A stretch of 64,000 bases of DNA from Anaerolineaceae bacterium (GTDB lineage: Bacteria; Chloroflexota; Anaerolineae; Aggregatilineales; Phototrophicaceae): contig JAPOVC010000028.1 in NCBI GenBank assembly GCA_026708325.1, forward strand, positions 205,925 to 269,924, given 5' to 3'. Positions 27,666 through 36,779 of this stretch are shown piece after piece (within the stretch, counting starts at the first letter, position 1; each line of letters begins with the position of its first letter). The notes beneath the pieces were generated by a model that did not search any database, was not told the origin of the DNA, and was given only the letters and a program-made list of their open reading frames with translations. The translations under genes and the position numbers were made by a program.

Positions 27666-28019
27666 TCAGGGCGTCCCCTCGCGGTTGTCGGTCTGCGTCA
27701 GAATTTCGGTGACGAGAAAAACCGCGTCCGAGATGCGTTTGACGTCTTCCGCCAGGATCGCCTGACGACCTTCATCATAAAAGCTGTGTTCGAATTCCTC
27801 ACGGGTATCGTATTCGGCGACGGTCATGAAGCGGAAGGGCAGGGCATTGGGCGCCCGTCCCTGGCCCGGCAGGGGCGATTCCGTGACCTGGCCAAAGTCT
27901 GTTCGCAGCACGCCGGGTCTTGAGGCATTGGACTCCTGATGTTCGCCGAGGCGCCAGCGCAGAAACTCTTCCTCGTCGCTGCCGGGGGGCAGGTTGTAGA
28001 GCACGGTCAGCCGAATCAC
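27666..28019 (-). CDS. EthD-like small protein, paralog C
   Basis: 117 residues, first of the three tandem copies in transcription order. It begins MIRLTVLYNLPPGSDEEEFL like paralog B. Divergence from B lies mainly in the predicted second helix and C-terminus (AILAEDVK against NELRENVE). An intact reading frame and an unchanged core suggest all three copies are under selection. It is divergent from the sugar-binding protein at 28141, with about 120 bases between them. Function unknown. Confidence 0.75.
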   Translation of the reverse strand: MIRLTVLYNLPPGSDEEEFLRWRLGEHQESNASRPGVLRTDFGQVTESPLPGQGRAPNALPFRFMTVAEYDTREEFEHSFYDEGRQAILAEDVKRISDAVFLVTEILTQTDNREGTP

Positions 28020-28076
28020 GGAGGCCTCCTAATGGCGTGGAACAACGGCGTCCAGCCTGACATGTTGCAAGGAATT

Positions 28077-28105
28077 TTGCAACGCATGCGGCCAGTGAGT
28101 ACACT
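28077..28105 (+). promoter_or_regulatory. Probable promoter of the sugar ABC operon
   Basis: TTGCAA, 17 bases, then TACACT. The -10 region and following bases (GTACACTTTTGCC, 28099-28111) are identical to those of the rpoB promoter at 47607-47619. Start of transcription is expected near 28112. Confidence 0.6.
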
Positions 28106-28140
28106 TTTGCCGGGTTTCAGATTGCAAGGGAGCGTTTGTA

Positions 28141-29124
28141 ATGCACAGAAAAATTTCACTGTTCATTCTGCTGGCCATTCTGCTGGCGCTGCTGATGCCA
28201 GCGGCGGCGCAGGACGGACCCAGGATCGCCGTGTTGCTTCCGCTCGGTAACAATGAGTACGTGCGCAATTTTGCGCTAGGCGTGCAAAACGTGGTCGAGG
28301 CTGCCGGCGGCAGTATCGCGGAGTATGACGCCGGCTTCAACCTGGAGGAGCAAATCAACCAGATTGAAGACGTCATCACCTCCGGCGATTTCAATGCCAT
28401 CGTCCTGTACACGGTCGACGGCGTTGGAATCACGGTAGGCGTTGACATCGCTCACGAGGCCGGTATGCCGGTCATTGCCGCGGATGCGGCCATCAACCCG
28501 GATCGCAAGACCCTGGTGCCCTACAAGAACGTATCGGCACAGATCGCGCGCACCGGCGACGGCGACGGCAGTCAGATCGGCCAGGCCATCGTGATGGCCT
28601 GCGAGGGCATGGACATCTGCGAAGTGGCCTTCATGATCGGTTTCGAGGGTTTCCCGCTGGACATCGACCGCTTCAACGCTGTTCAGGGCGTCGTTGACAT
28701 GCACGACCACATCGAGATCGTGACGATGCAGGCGGCTTCCTACACCAACGAGCATGGCTTCGAAGTGGCCACTGACATGCTGCAGGCCAATCCGGGCATC
28801 GATGTGATCGCCACCGTGGGCGACCAGATGACCCTGGGCGCCGAACTCGCGGTTGAGGATGCCGGATTGACAGGCCAGGTGGCGTTGATCGGACAGGGCG
28901 CCAGCATCGATGGCTACAATGCCGTGAAGGAAGGGCGCATGTTTGCCACGATCGCCAACATCCCCTATACCAACGGGCAGATCGCCGGGCAGATGGCGCT
29001 GCAGGTGATCTCGGGCGACCTGATCGTGAGGTCGGTCAACATGTACGACCAGGCGCCGCCCTTCCCGCCCACCGGCCCGATCATCACTGCCGACAACTAC
29101 GAGGGCTTTGAGCCCCAGTGGTAA
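28141..29124 (+). CDS. Sugar ABC transporter substrate-binding protein (RbsB-like, periplasmic-binding family 4)
   Basis: 327 residues with a signal peptide (ISLFILLAILLALLMPAAAQ). The mature part shows the ribose/galactose-binding protein pattern: IAVLLPLGNNEYVRNFALGV at the start, an IDVIATVGDQMTLGA cleft segment, and QVALIGQGASIDGYNAVKEG near the C-terminus. GGGAG lies eight bases before the ATG. The sugar or polyol bound cannot be told from sequence. ATPase and permease genes follow directly. Confidence 0.92.
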   Translation: MHRKISLFILLAILLALLMPAAAQDGPRIAVLLPLGNNEYVRNFALGVQNVVEAAGGSIAEYDAGFNLEEQINQIEDVITSGDFNAIVLYTVDGVGITVGVDIAHEAGMPVIAADAAINPDRKTLVPYKNVSAQIARTGDGDGSQIGQAIVMACEGMDICEVAFMIGFEGFPLDIDRFNAVQGVVDMHDHIEIVTMQAASYTNEHGFEVATDMLQANPGIDVIATVGDQMTLGAELAVEDAGLTGQVALIGQGASIDGYNAVKEGRMFATIANIPYTNGQIAGQMALQVISGDLIVRSVNMYDQAPPFPPTGPIITADNYEGFEPQW

Positions 29125-29136
29125 TGACAGGGCTGG

Positions 29137-30684
29137 GTGGTCTTGAACCCGACAGCGCTCGTTGAGATACGCAAGGTCTCGCTGAGTTTCGTCGCCGTCC
29201 AGGCGTTGCAGGAGATCGACCTTTCCATCAACCAGGGCGATATCCACGCCCTGGTTGGTGAGAATGGCGCCGGGAAATCCACCCTCGGCAAGGTCATCAG
29301 TGGCATCGAGCGACCTGATGAAGGCGATTTGCTGATCAACGGGGAAGTGCGACACTATACGCACCCCCGCGACGCCCTTCGCGACGGCATCACCACCATC
29401 ACCCAGGAAATCGCCCTGCTCAACAATCAAAGTGTGCTGCACAACGTGCTGCTGGGGCAGGAAATCTGTCGGGCCGGCGTTCTGCAGCGCGGTCAGATGC
29501 TGGCCGAGTTCGAACGTCTTGTGGAGTTGACAGGCTTTTCGCTTGACCCCGACGAAAGGGTCGGACGCCTGCACATGGCCGATCAGCGCAAGGTAGAAGT
29601 GTTGCAGGCCGTTGCGCGCGATTCGCGGCTGATCATCATGGACGAGCCGACCGCCATGCTGGCGGACGACGAGACCCAGGTCTTTCTCGACATCGTGCGC
29701 AATTTGCAGCGCAGCGGCCACACCATCATCTATATCTCCCATTTCCTGGAAGAAGTGCTGGAACTGGCGGACGTCGTCACGGTCATGCGCAACGGGCGCA
29801 TCGTGCGCACGGCGCCCACCGCCGAAGAGACGACCCACTCGCTGGTTGAAGCGATGCTGGGCCGCAGCATGCTGGAGATGTACCCGCCGCGCCAGGCCCC
29901 GGCGCAAGACGCAGCGGTCGTCTTTGAAGTGCGGGGTCTGGCAGCGCCGGGCCTGGGTTCCGTCGATCTTCAGTTGCGGGCCGGCGAAATCACCGGCCTG
30001 GCTGGCCTGGTCGGCAGCGGCCGCAGTCGCCTCGCGCGCACGCTGTTCGGCGCGCTGGAAAGGGATGCGGGCGAGATTCTCGTCCATGGCGAGGCCGTGC
30101 AGTTGAACTCAACTTCGGATGCCATTCAGGCCGGTGTATTCATGCTGCCGGAGAGCCGCAAGGAGCAGGGACTGCTATTGAAGCAAAACATCCGCAGTAA
30201 CCTGTCCCTGCCGCACATGCACAGCGTTGTGGGCCGCGGCGGAGTAATCAGGCGCGCGCGCGAAAGCGATCGAATAGGACAATTGTTAAAAATACTCAAC
30301 GTCGTGCCGCCGGAACCGCGGCTGATCGTCAACCGGCTATCGGGCGGCAATCAACAAAAGGTTCTTTTCGGCAAATGGCTGTTTGAGCAACCGACGGTCT
30401 TCATCGTGGATGAACCCACCCGTGGCATCGACATTGGCGCACGACGCGCGATCTACGAGCTGGTGGTGGAACTGGCGACGCAGGGCGTGGCCATTTTGCT
30501 CATCTCTTCAGAAATTGAGGAAATCATGGGGCTGGCGCACCGCAGCCTGGTCATGCGTCTGGGCAGCATCGTGGCGGAATTCGAGGCGGGCGAGGACGGC
30601 AAACTGGACGAACAGGCCATTATGCAGGCGGCCTTCGGCGCGGAAACAATGCAGCGAGCCACCACCGGGGGTGAAGCACCGTGA
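29137..30684 (+). CDS. Sugar ABC transporter ATP-binding protein with two nucleotide-binding domains (RbsA/MglA-like)
   Basis: 515 residues starting at GTG 29137. The first domain has Walker A GENGAGKST and Walker B LIIMDEPTA with a degenerate signature (HMADQRKVEV). The second has a degenerate Walker A (GLVGSGRSRLAR) and the good signature RLSGGNQQKV with IVDEPTRGID. This asymmetric layout is normal for RbsA-type proteins. It drives import through the permease encoded next, and its last codon overlaps the permease start by four bases. Confidence 0.94.
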   Translation: MVLNPTALVEIRKVSLSFVAVQALQEIDLSINQGDIHALVGENGAGKSTLGKVISGIERPDEGDLLINGEVRHYTHPRDALRDGITTITQEIALLNNQSVLHNVLLGQEICRAGVLQRGQMLAEFERLVELTGFSLDPDERVGRLHMADQRKVEVLQAVARDSRLIIMDEPTAMLADDETQVFLDIVRNLQRSGHTIIYISHFLEEVLELADVVTVMRNGRIVRTAPTAEETTHSLVEAMLGRSMLEMYPPRQAPAQDAAVVFEVRGLAAPGLGSVDLQLRAGEITGLAGLVGSGRSRLARTLFGALERDAGEILVHGEAVQLNSTSDAIQAGVFMLPESRKEQGLLLKQNIRSNLSLPHMHSVVGRGGVIRRARESDRIGQLLKILNVVPPEPRLIVNRLSGGNQQKVLFGKWLFEQPTVFIVDEPTRGIDIGARRAIYELVVELATQGVAILLISSEIEEIMGLAHRSLVMRLGSIVAEFEAGEDGKLDEQAIMQAAFGAETMQRATTGGEAP

Positions 30685-31676
30685 CACAGCAGACCAGCGC
30701 GGTACGCGAACGTTCCGCCCGGACGATCAGCGCCTTTCTGCTGGACTACGGCATTATTATCGCCGTCTTCCTGCTCTACATCGTGCTTTCCCTGCAGACC
30801 GACGCCTTCTTTTCCATTCGCAACCAGCTGAACATCCTCGACCAGGCGCACCAGATCGGGTTGATCGCGGTGGCGGCAACGGTGGTGATCATCGCCGGCG
30901 GCTTTGATCTTTCCACCGGCGCCATCTTCGCCATGAGCGGCGTGATCGCGGCCATGGTCGCCCGCGACCTTGGCGCCCACGAGGAGTTTGCCACGGCGGC
31001 GCCCTGGCTGGGCTGGACGGCCGGTCTCATCGCAGGCACGCTGCTGGGCCTGCTCAACGGAGTCCTGGTGACTTTCTTTCGCATCAACACCTTCGTCGCC
31101 ACGCTGTCCTCCGGCATCGTGTTCCGCGGCTTCGCGTTGCTGATCACCGAGGCGGAAATGGTGCGCGTTTCGGACAGCGCCTTCCGCGAGCTGGCGCGGG
31201 GCAACATCCTTGACGTGCGCCACACGGTCTTCATCTGGCTGGGCTTCGCCCTGGCGTTGTCATTCATGCTCTTCCGCACGCGCTTCGGCCGTTACGTCTT
31301 CGCCGCCGGCGACAACCCGGAGGCGGCGCGGCTCTCCGGCATCAACGTCAACCTGGTGCGCACGATCACTTTCGGCATCAGCGGTCTGGCGGCCGGCATG
31401 GCCGGCGTGCTGTCCGCTTCGAAGTTTCTCAAGGCGCAGAATGACTCCGGCCAGGGCCTGGAACTGATTTCGATCGCTGCCGTGGTGATCGGAGGCACGA
31501 GCATCATGGGCGGCGAAGGCGCCGTCTGGCGCACGGTGCTGGGCGTGATGCTCTTGCGCCTGATCGAGAACGGCTTCAACCTGATGAACGTCGAGCCCTT
31601 CTACCAGGACATTTTCCAGGGGCTGATTATTTTGCTGGCTGTCGCGCTGGACGCCTTGCGGCATCGGCGGAGCTAA
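30681..31676 (+). CDS. Sugar ABC transporter permease (RbsC-like)
   Basis: 331-residue membrane protein starting at GTG 30681 (GTGA overlap with the ATPase stop). It has about eight to ten hydrophobic helices and family motifs such as IIAGGFDLSTGAIFAMSG, FRINTFVATLSSG, and FAAGDNPEAARLSGINV before the last helices. It forms the channel of the ribose-type importer. The following 166 bases are non-coding and hold hairpins for the convergent VOC gene. Confidence 0.93.
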   Translation: MTQQTSAVRERSARTISAFLLDYGIIIAVFLLYIVLSLQTDAFFSIRNQLNILDQAHQIGLIAVAATVVIIAGGFDLSTGAIFAMSGVIAAMVARDLGAHEEFATAAPWLGWTAGLIAGTLLGLLNGVLVTFFRINTFVATLSSGIVFRGFALLITEAEMVRVSDSAFRELARGNILDVRHTVFIWLGFALALSFMLFRTRFGRYVFAAGDNPEAARLSGINVNLVRTITFGISGLAAGMAGVLSASKFLKAQNDSGQGLELISIAAVVIGGTSIMGGEGAVWRTVLGVMLLRLIENGFNLMNVEPFYQDIFQGLIILLAVALDALRHRRS

Positions 31677-31766
31677 AATCGGGCAGACCGTGGCCCTCGC
31701 AATTGTTCACTTGCCAACATTTCAGTTGATGAGGCAAGCCACCTCAACAAGTTAAGTCAAGAGCAT

Positions 31767-31789
31767 GGGGCCGCCATGCTGGCGACCCC
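31767..31789 (-). terminator. Hairpin downstream of the VOC gene
   Basis: On the minus strand GGGGTCGCC, AGCAT, GGCGGCCCC form a 9-bp stem with one G-T wobble, followed by a mildly T-rich stretch. The same sequence has a C-A mismatch on the plus strand, so it fits the minus-strand gene better. A second small stem (CCTGCG/CGCAGG, 31821-31837) lies closer to the stop. Confidence 0.5.
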
Positions 31790-31842
31790 ACCATTGTGCA
31801 TTTGCCATTGTATTTCTGCGCCTGCGGTGCACGCAGGGGAGC

Positions 31843-32652
31843 TTACTCGATCCAGGGCTCTGGCTCGCTGAGCTGGATGATGGTGAAGACGGCGCCGGCC
31901 GGCTCCCGGATGATGCGAAAGCGACCTGTATCAGGCGCTTCCAGGGTCTCGTACATCGCTTCGCCGCCCAGTTCCGTGACCTTCTCGACGGCAGCGTCGA
32001 TGTCGGCGACGGAGAAATAGACGCTCCAGTGCGCGGGCATGAAGTTGCCGTCGGGCATCTTCCACTCATCGGTCATCTGCAGGATGCCGCCGTTGTTGCG
32101 CCCCTGGTTACGAACAAGCATGTAGCCGGGCGGCCCTTCCTGTGCGAATTCCCAGCCCAGCAGGGCGCCATAGAAGGCCTGGGCCGCCTCGGTGTCGGGC
32201 GTGGCCAGTTCGTTCCAGGACATGGCGCCCGGACAATTGACGAGCCCGGCGCCGATATGCGAACGCGGCTGCCAGAGACTGAGGTTCGCGCCCGTCGGAT
32301 CCGCCAGCACCAGCATGCGACCGGAGTCGAAGACGTCGAAGGGCCCTGATATCAGGGTGCCGCCCAGTTCTGAGATTCGGGGCGCGATGGCGTCCACGTC
32401 ATCGACAGTGACGTAGTTGTTCCAGAAGGAGGGCACACCCGGCGGGAAGCGTTCGTCATCCATCTGAAAGCCGGCGGCGACGTACTGGCCGTCGAGCGTA
32501 AACATGGTGTAGACCATGTCCCCGCCCATGGGGACGTCGACGAAGGACCAGCCCAGCAGGCCGGTGAGAAACTGCTTGCTTTTCTCACTCTCCCTGCTGG
32601 CCAGTTCTGCCCAGGAAAAAGTGCCGTGCGGGTATTTCGTGACCTTGAACAT
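31843..32652 (-). CDS. Two-domain VOC-family (glyoxalase/bleomycin-resistance fold) protein
   Basis: 269 residues from ATG 32652, which has a GAGGAGA ribosome-binding site. Two similar VOC halves lie in tandem (about 8-125 and 134-262), each beginning with a serine-tryptophan pair (FSWAELAS, MSWNELATPD) and each with a WNNY or WSVYF strand followed by VDDVDAI or VADIDAA. This is the pattern of the glyoxalase-like CFP32/hydroxylase-accessory proteins. It may be a metal-dependent lyase or isomerase or a small-molecule-binding protein; function not known. It is encoded behind the M16 peptidase but separated from it by a good terminator. Confidence 0.88.
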   Translation of the reverse strand: MFKVTKYPHGTFSWAELASRESEKSKQFLTGLLGWSFVDVPMGGDMVYTMFTLDGQYVAAGFQMDDERFPPGVPSFWNNYVTVDDVDAIAPRISELGGTLISGPFDVFDSGRMLVLADPTGANLSLWQPRSHIGAGLVNCPGAMSWNELATPDTEAAQAFYGALLGWEFAQEGPPGYMLVRNQGRNNGGILQMTDEWKMPDGNFMPAHWSVYFSVADIDAAVEKVTELGGEAMYETLEAPDTGRFRIIREPAGAVFTIIQLSEPEPWIE

Positions 32653-32687
32653 GGATTTCTCCTCGATGTCGTCGTGAATGCAAAACC

Positions 32688-32715
32688 GAGGGCCTGACCG
32701 GCAGGTCAGGCCCTC
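32688..32715 (-). terminator. Rho-independent-type terminator of the M16 peptidase gene
   Basis: A perfect 12-bp stem GAGGGCCTGACC/GGTCAGGCCCTC with a four-base loop starts ten bases after the stop. On the minus strand it is followed by GGTTTTGC, a short T-run. Confidence 0.8.
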
Positions 32716-32725
32716 GCGAAATCGA

Positions 32726-35602
32726 CTACTCCTCACCCTCGGGGTCCAGCGCTTCGGGGAACAGCGTGGCAAGGAGCCAGGCGTCATCGCGAATGGCGAT
32801 GCCGGCCTGCTCCTGGATGGCTTCCGCCGTCAGGTTTTCCCACCTGTCTGTACTGTGCCTTGTGTAACCGTAGTCATCTTCCAACCCGATGATTACGCGA
32901 CGAAGCGCGCCCAGCCAGTAGCCGTTCTGCTCGCGCGCTTCCTCGATGTTGTTGATTCGCTGCGTGCGGACGCCTTCGACTTCCTCTTCCGTCGGCCCGT
33001 TGTCGCGCAAATCGTGCAGAATTTCGAAGGCAGCGGCGCGCAACGCCGGGTACTTCTCCGCGTTGGTGAAGGCCACGCCCTGCAGCACGAAGTTACGGTT
33101 CGGGATTTCGCTGACGCTGGCCGTGGCGTAGGGCGAATAGGCTCCGCTCAGGTCCTCGCGCAGGTCTTCGACGAAGCGCTGGTCCACGATGTCACCCAGC
33201 GCGATCATGTCGGCCGAGTCCTGCCGGTCGCCGGTGAACGCGCCGCCATAGGCCAGCAGGAAAATGACCTGTTCCTCGATGCCGGCGTAGACGTCCTGCT
33301 CGCGGATTTCGTCGGGGAAGGGCAGGGTGCGGTCCACCCATTCTTCGGTGCCGCCGCCCGTAGGCAGGTTCCCCAAGTAACGCTGCGCCAGTTCGCGCAC
33401 GTCGTCATGTTCAAAACTGCCGACCAGGGCGAAGGTGAAGTCACCGGCTTCCCGCCAGCGCGCGCGCCAGCTGGCAAAGGCCCCGGCGGAATCCAGCGCT
33501 TCCATTTCTTCCACAGTGGCCGGCCGGTAGCGCGGCGATTCATTGCCGTAGGTCATCAGTTCATTGATAACGTCGGTCAGGGCGACGATGGGGTTGAGAT
33601 CCCGGTTTTTCAACGCATCAATCTCGCGGCTGCGGGCGGCCTCGAAAGCGCCTTCATCCACGCGGGGTTCGGTGAGGTAGAGCCAGACGAGCTGGAAGAG
33701 TGTTTCCAGTTCGTCGTTGTTGGCGAAGCCGCTGACCCGCTCGTGCGTGCCGGAGACCGACAGGCTCGCGCGGACTGTACGGCCACTGAGGTAGCGTTCC
33801 AGCTGGTCCTGGCTTACGTCGCCGATACCGCTCTGATGCACGACGCCGTTGACAAAGGTCGCGCCCAGGTACTCCTCGTCGCTGTACAGACCCGTACCAC
33901 CCGGACTGAGGCCGGAGAGAGAGACTTCCCGTTCCGCGAGGTCCGTGGGCATGAGTAACAGTCGGACCCCGTTGGCGAAGGTCCATTCGCTCAGGGGCCA
34001 TTCCGCGCCCTCAATGTTCTGCTCGGCGACGATGGCAGCGGGTTCAGGCGGAGTCTCCAGTAGAGTCTCCACCGTCTCGATTTCCTGGTAGGCAGCGACG
34101 TCCCGGGCAGCGCCCAGTTCCGCCTGCAGCGCAGCCTCGTCGGGCAAGGCCTCCAGTGAACGTTCCGGCCCGAAAAGCAACAGTACCCGTTCTTCCGGCT
34201 CAAGCAGGAAACCGGAAAGTTCGTTCATGGTCTCCAGCGTCAGCTGCGGCAGCATTTCATTGACCAGATCAATTTCCACCTCGATGCCGGGCGAGATTTC
34301 GTCCTCAAGGAAATGACGACGGTATTCGCTGGCGATGGACGTGTTCTCGCGGAACTCCTTCTCTTCGAGGGCATTCTCGTAAAACTGCAGGCGGTCCGCC
34401 TTCGCGTCTGCCAGTTCGCCTTCGGTGAAGCCATCGCGGTCAACCCGTTCCAGTTCGTCAAGGACGGCGGCGACTGCCTTGATCACACCGTCCTCGGTGC
34501 TGTAAACGGTGAAGCCGTGGATGGCGACGTTTCCCAGCGTGCCGCCGCCAAAGGCCGAGGCCTGCAGGAAGGGGGCATCCGCCTTGCGTTGCCTTTCCTG
34601 CAGTCGTTCGTTGAGCATGGAATAGAAAAGGGAGTTGCGCTGTAGATCGCGATAGTCACCGAGGGTCACCAGGCCGGTGCCGTCCACCTTGCGAAACATC
34701 TGGACGGCCGTGACCGGAAGTTCCGGATCGGTGATGATGCCGACGCGAGTGTCTGAATGGCGTTCGTTGTCGAATTCCTGGGGCATGGGCGCATCCGGCG
34801 GGCTGGTAAGAGGGCCGAAGTGCTCCCGAATGCGCGCTTCGGCATCGGCCACGTCGACGTCGCCGACGATGATAATCGCCATCAGTTCCGGCCGGTACCA
34901 GGTCTCGTAGAAGCTGCGCAGTTGTTCGGTCGGGGCACTTTCGACAATGCTCATGTCGCCGCCGATGATGTCCCGCGTCACATAGCGCGATTCTTCACCG
35001 AGAATGACGGGCCAGGCTTTCTCGTTGATGCGGCCGGAGGCGTTTTGCTGGCGCTGGCGCCATTCCTCGATAATGACGCCCACTTCCTTTTCGACCTCCA
35101 CGGGGTCAAGCGTGGCGTTGACGGCCCAGTCGAGCAGCACGTCGTAGGCAGTGTCGTATAGTTCGGGGTTGGTCGTATCGATGCTCAGCAGATAGACGGT
35201 GGCTTCGTGGGAGGTGAAGGCGTTGAGGTCCGGGCCGAATTCCATGCCGTTCAGTTCGAAGAAGTCGATGAGTTCGTTGGCCGGAAAGCTCTCGGTGCCG
35301 TTGAACATCATGTGCTCGAGGAAATGGGCGAGCCCGAGTTGCTCCTCCGTTTCTTGCAGGGCGCCCACGCGCACCGCCAGTTGCATTTCCGCGCGCCCGG
35401 CGGGCTGCTCGTGATGCTGGATGTAGAAGGTCAGGCCATTTTCCAGAACGCCGTAATGGACGTCGGGCGTGAGGGGTAACGTGGCATCACGATCGAAACC
35501 ATCCTGGGCGAACACGCCGCCCGTGGCGACAAGAAGCATGACAAGGGCCAGGGCAATTCTTCCGAAATACAAGGCACTATCTCCCCAAGGTTTGCCGAAC
35601 AT
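32726..35602 (-). CDS. Secreted M16-family zinc metallopeptidase (pitrilysin/insulinase family)
   Basis: Up to 958 residues with an N-terminal signal sequence ending near GGVFAQD. The catalytic inverted zinc motif is H93-F-L-E96-H97, with the third ligand probably E173 in EVEKEVG. Several M16 domains follow; the C-terminal half is the usual non-catalytic copy. It degrades peptides outside the cytoplasm. Two starts compete: ATG 35602, which would leave only about seven bases of leader after the predicted promoter, and TTG 35572, which has GGGGAG eight bases upstream and gives a shorter signal peptide. A terminator follows. Confidence 0.9.
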   Translation of the reverse strand: MFGKPWGDSALYFGRIALALVMLLVATGGVFAQDGFDRDATLPLTPDVHYGVLENGLTFYIQHHEQPAGRAEMQLAVRVGALQETEEQLGLAHFLEHMMFNGTESFPANELIDFFELNGMEFGPDLNAFTSHEATVYLLSIDTTNPELYDTAYDVLLDWAVNATLDPVEVEKEVGVIIEEWRQRQQNASGRINEKAWPVILGEESRYVTRDIIGGDMSIVESAPTEQLRSFYETWYRPELMAIIIVGDVDVADAEARIREHFGPLTSPPDAPMPQEFDNERHSDTRVGIITDPELPVTAVQMFRKVDGTGLVTLGDYRDLQRNSLFYSMLNERLQERQRKADAPFLQASAFGGGTLGNVAIHGFTVYSTEDGVIKAVAAVLDELERVDRDGFTEGELADAKADRLQFYENALEEKEFRENTSIASEYRRHFLEDEISPGIEVEIDLVNEMLPQLTLETMNELSGFLLEPEERVLLLFGPERSLEALPDEAALQAELGAARDVAAYQEIETVETLLETPPEPAAIVAEQNIEGAEWPLSEWTFANGVRLLLMPTDLAEREVSLSGLSPGGTGLYSDEEYLGATFVNGVVHQSGIGDVSQDQLERYLSGRTVRASLSVSGTHERVSGFANNDELETLFQLVWLYLTEPRVDEGAFEAARSREIDALKNRDLNPIVALTDVINELMTYGNESPRYRPATVEEMEALDSAGAFASWRARWREAGDFTFALVGSFEHDDVRELAQRYLGNLPTGGGTEEWVDRTLPFPDEIREQDVYAGIEEQVIFLLAYGGAFTGDRQDSADMIALGDIVDQRFVEDLREDLSGAYSPYATASVSEIPNRNFVLQGVAFTNAEKYPALRAAAFEILHDLRDNGPTEEEVEGVRTQRINNIEEAREQNGYWLGALRRVIIGLEDDYGYTRHSTDRWENLTAEAIQEQAGIAIRDDAWLLATLFPEALDPEGEE

Positions 35603-35615
35603 TGACAGCGTCTAC

Positions 35616-35645
35616 ATTATCACAGGCCCGGGCAGGGCGTGTGAA
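35616..35645 (-). promoter_or_regulatory. Promoter of the M16 peptidase gene
   Basis: On the minus strand TTCACA, an 18-base spacer, then GATAAT preceded by TG one base away (extended -10). Both boxes match the sigma-70 consensus at five of six positions. The predicted start lies only about seven bases before ATG 35602. Confidence 0.65.
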
Positions 35646-35781
35646 TCTTGCATAAGAAGGGTTGAAAGCGTGGCTGCGGTATTGTTGCCAGGTGCGTCAG
35701 GCCAGGCATTTGCCCCAGGGCCGATTGACCCCGGGCAGGCGTTGGACGACAGAGTTGTGTTGCCTTCGGCCGGGTTGAGCG

Positions 35782-36687
35782 CTACCAGCCGCGCTTGCCC
35801 AGCACGATTTCTTCCGGCCCCACGGCGATTCCGGACATGGGCTCTCCCAGGTCCCGGCTGACGCGCAGGAGCGCATCCGGATCCTGAAAGTGCGTCACGG
35901 CCTCGACAATGGCGCGGGCGCGTTTGGCCGGATCGCCGCTCTTGAATATGCCGGAGCCGACAAACACGCCATCCACGCCCAGTTGCATCATCAGCGCGGC
36001 ATCCGCCGGCGTGGCGACGCCTCCGGCGGCGAAATTTACGACCGGCATGCGGCCCAGTTGCGCCGTTTCCCTCACAAGATGCAGCGGCGCGCGGATTTCC
36101 TTCGCGTAGCTGTAGATTTCGTCTTCATCCATGCTGGTCAGTCGGCGGATTTCGCCATTGACGGCGCGGGCATGCCGCACGGCCTCGACCACGTCTCCGG
36201 TGCCGGCTTCCCCCTTGGTGCGCATCATGGCGGCGCCTTCGCCGATGCGACGCAAGGCCTCGCCCAGGTTGCGGCAGCCGCAAACAAAGGGCACGCTGAA
36301 CGCAGCCTTGTTGATGTGATGCTCCTCGTCGGCCGGGGTCAGCACTTCGCTTTCGTCGATGTAGTCGACGCCCAGGGACTCCAGAATCTGCGCCTCAACG
36401 AAATGACCGATGCGTACCTTGGCCATGACGGGAATCGAGACGGCTTCCATAATTCGACTGATCAGGCCGGGATCGCTCATGCGCGCGACACCGCCCTGGG
36501 CGCGAATGTCGGCGGGGACGCGCTCGAGCGCCATCACGGAGCAAGCGCCGGCGTCCTCGGCGATGATGGCCTGTTCGGGCGTGACCACGTCCATGATCAC
36601 ACCGCCCTTGAGCATTTGCGCCAGACCCGCTTTAAGGCGGAAGCTGGCCACTTCAGAAGCGCCCTGTCTGTTTCCGTTGCTGACCAT
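35782..36687 (-). CDS. pdxS: Pyridoxal 5'-phosphate synthase, lyase subunit PdxS
   Basis: 301 residues. It makes pyridoxal phosphate from ribose 5-phosphate, glyceraldehyde 3-phosphate and ammonia. The catalytic residues are recognisable: D33 in GGVIMDVV, K90 in MAKVRIGHF and K158 in [11 protein letters not shown], with [20 protein letters not shown] near the C-terminus. The length is normal. The usual partner PdxT (the glutaminase that supplies ammonia) is not next to it or elsewhere in this window. It lies 92 bases behind the ketol-acid-reductoisomerase-like gene on the same strand. GGAAAGGAA precedes the ATG. Confidence 0.96.
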   Translation of the reverse strand: MVSNGNRQGASEVASFRLKAGLAQMLKGGVIMDVVTPEQAIIAEDAGACSVMALERVPADIRAQGGVARMSDPGLISRIMEAVSIPVMAKVRIGHFVEAQILESLGVDYIDESEVLTPADEEHHINKAAFSVPFVCGCRNLGEALRRIGEGAAMMRTKGEAGTGDVVEAVRHARAVNGEIRRLTSMDEDEIYSYAKEIRAPLHLVRETAQLGRMPVVNFAAGGVATPADAALMMQLGVDGVFVGSGIFKSGDPAKRARAIVEAVTHFQDPDALLRVSRDLGEPMSGIAVGPEEIVLGKRGW

Positions 36688-36735
36688 TTTCCGTTCCTTT
36701 CCCTAGTTGCTGCCAGCCTACGAAGGCCGCCAGGC

Positions 36736-36753
36736 CAACTGTATGTCCAGTTG
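36736..36753. promoter_or_regulatory. Inverted repeat upstream of pdxS
   Basis: CAACTG, six bases, CAGTTG in the 92-base gap before pdxS. On the minus strand it covers a TACAGT sequence that could serve as a -10 box with a poor TTCGGA 17 bases upstream. It may be an operator, but a six-base arm could be chance. Confidence 0.3.
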
Positions 36754-36779
36754 AGTCCAATCCGAAACTGGTGGCATAT

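Noticed and set aside
28276..30087. 603-codon open frame on the minus strand
   Set aside because: Antisense to the sugar-binding protein and ATPase genes, which have intact family motifs and ribosome-binding sites.
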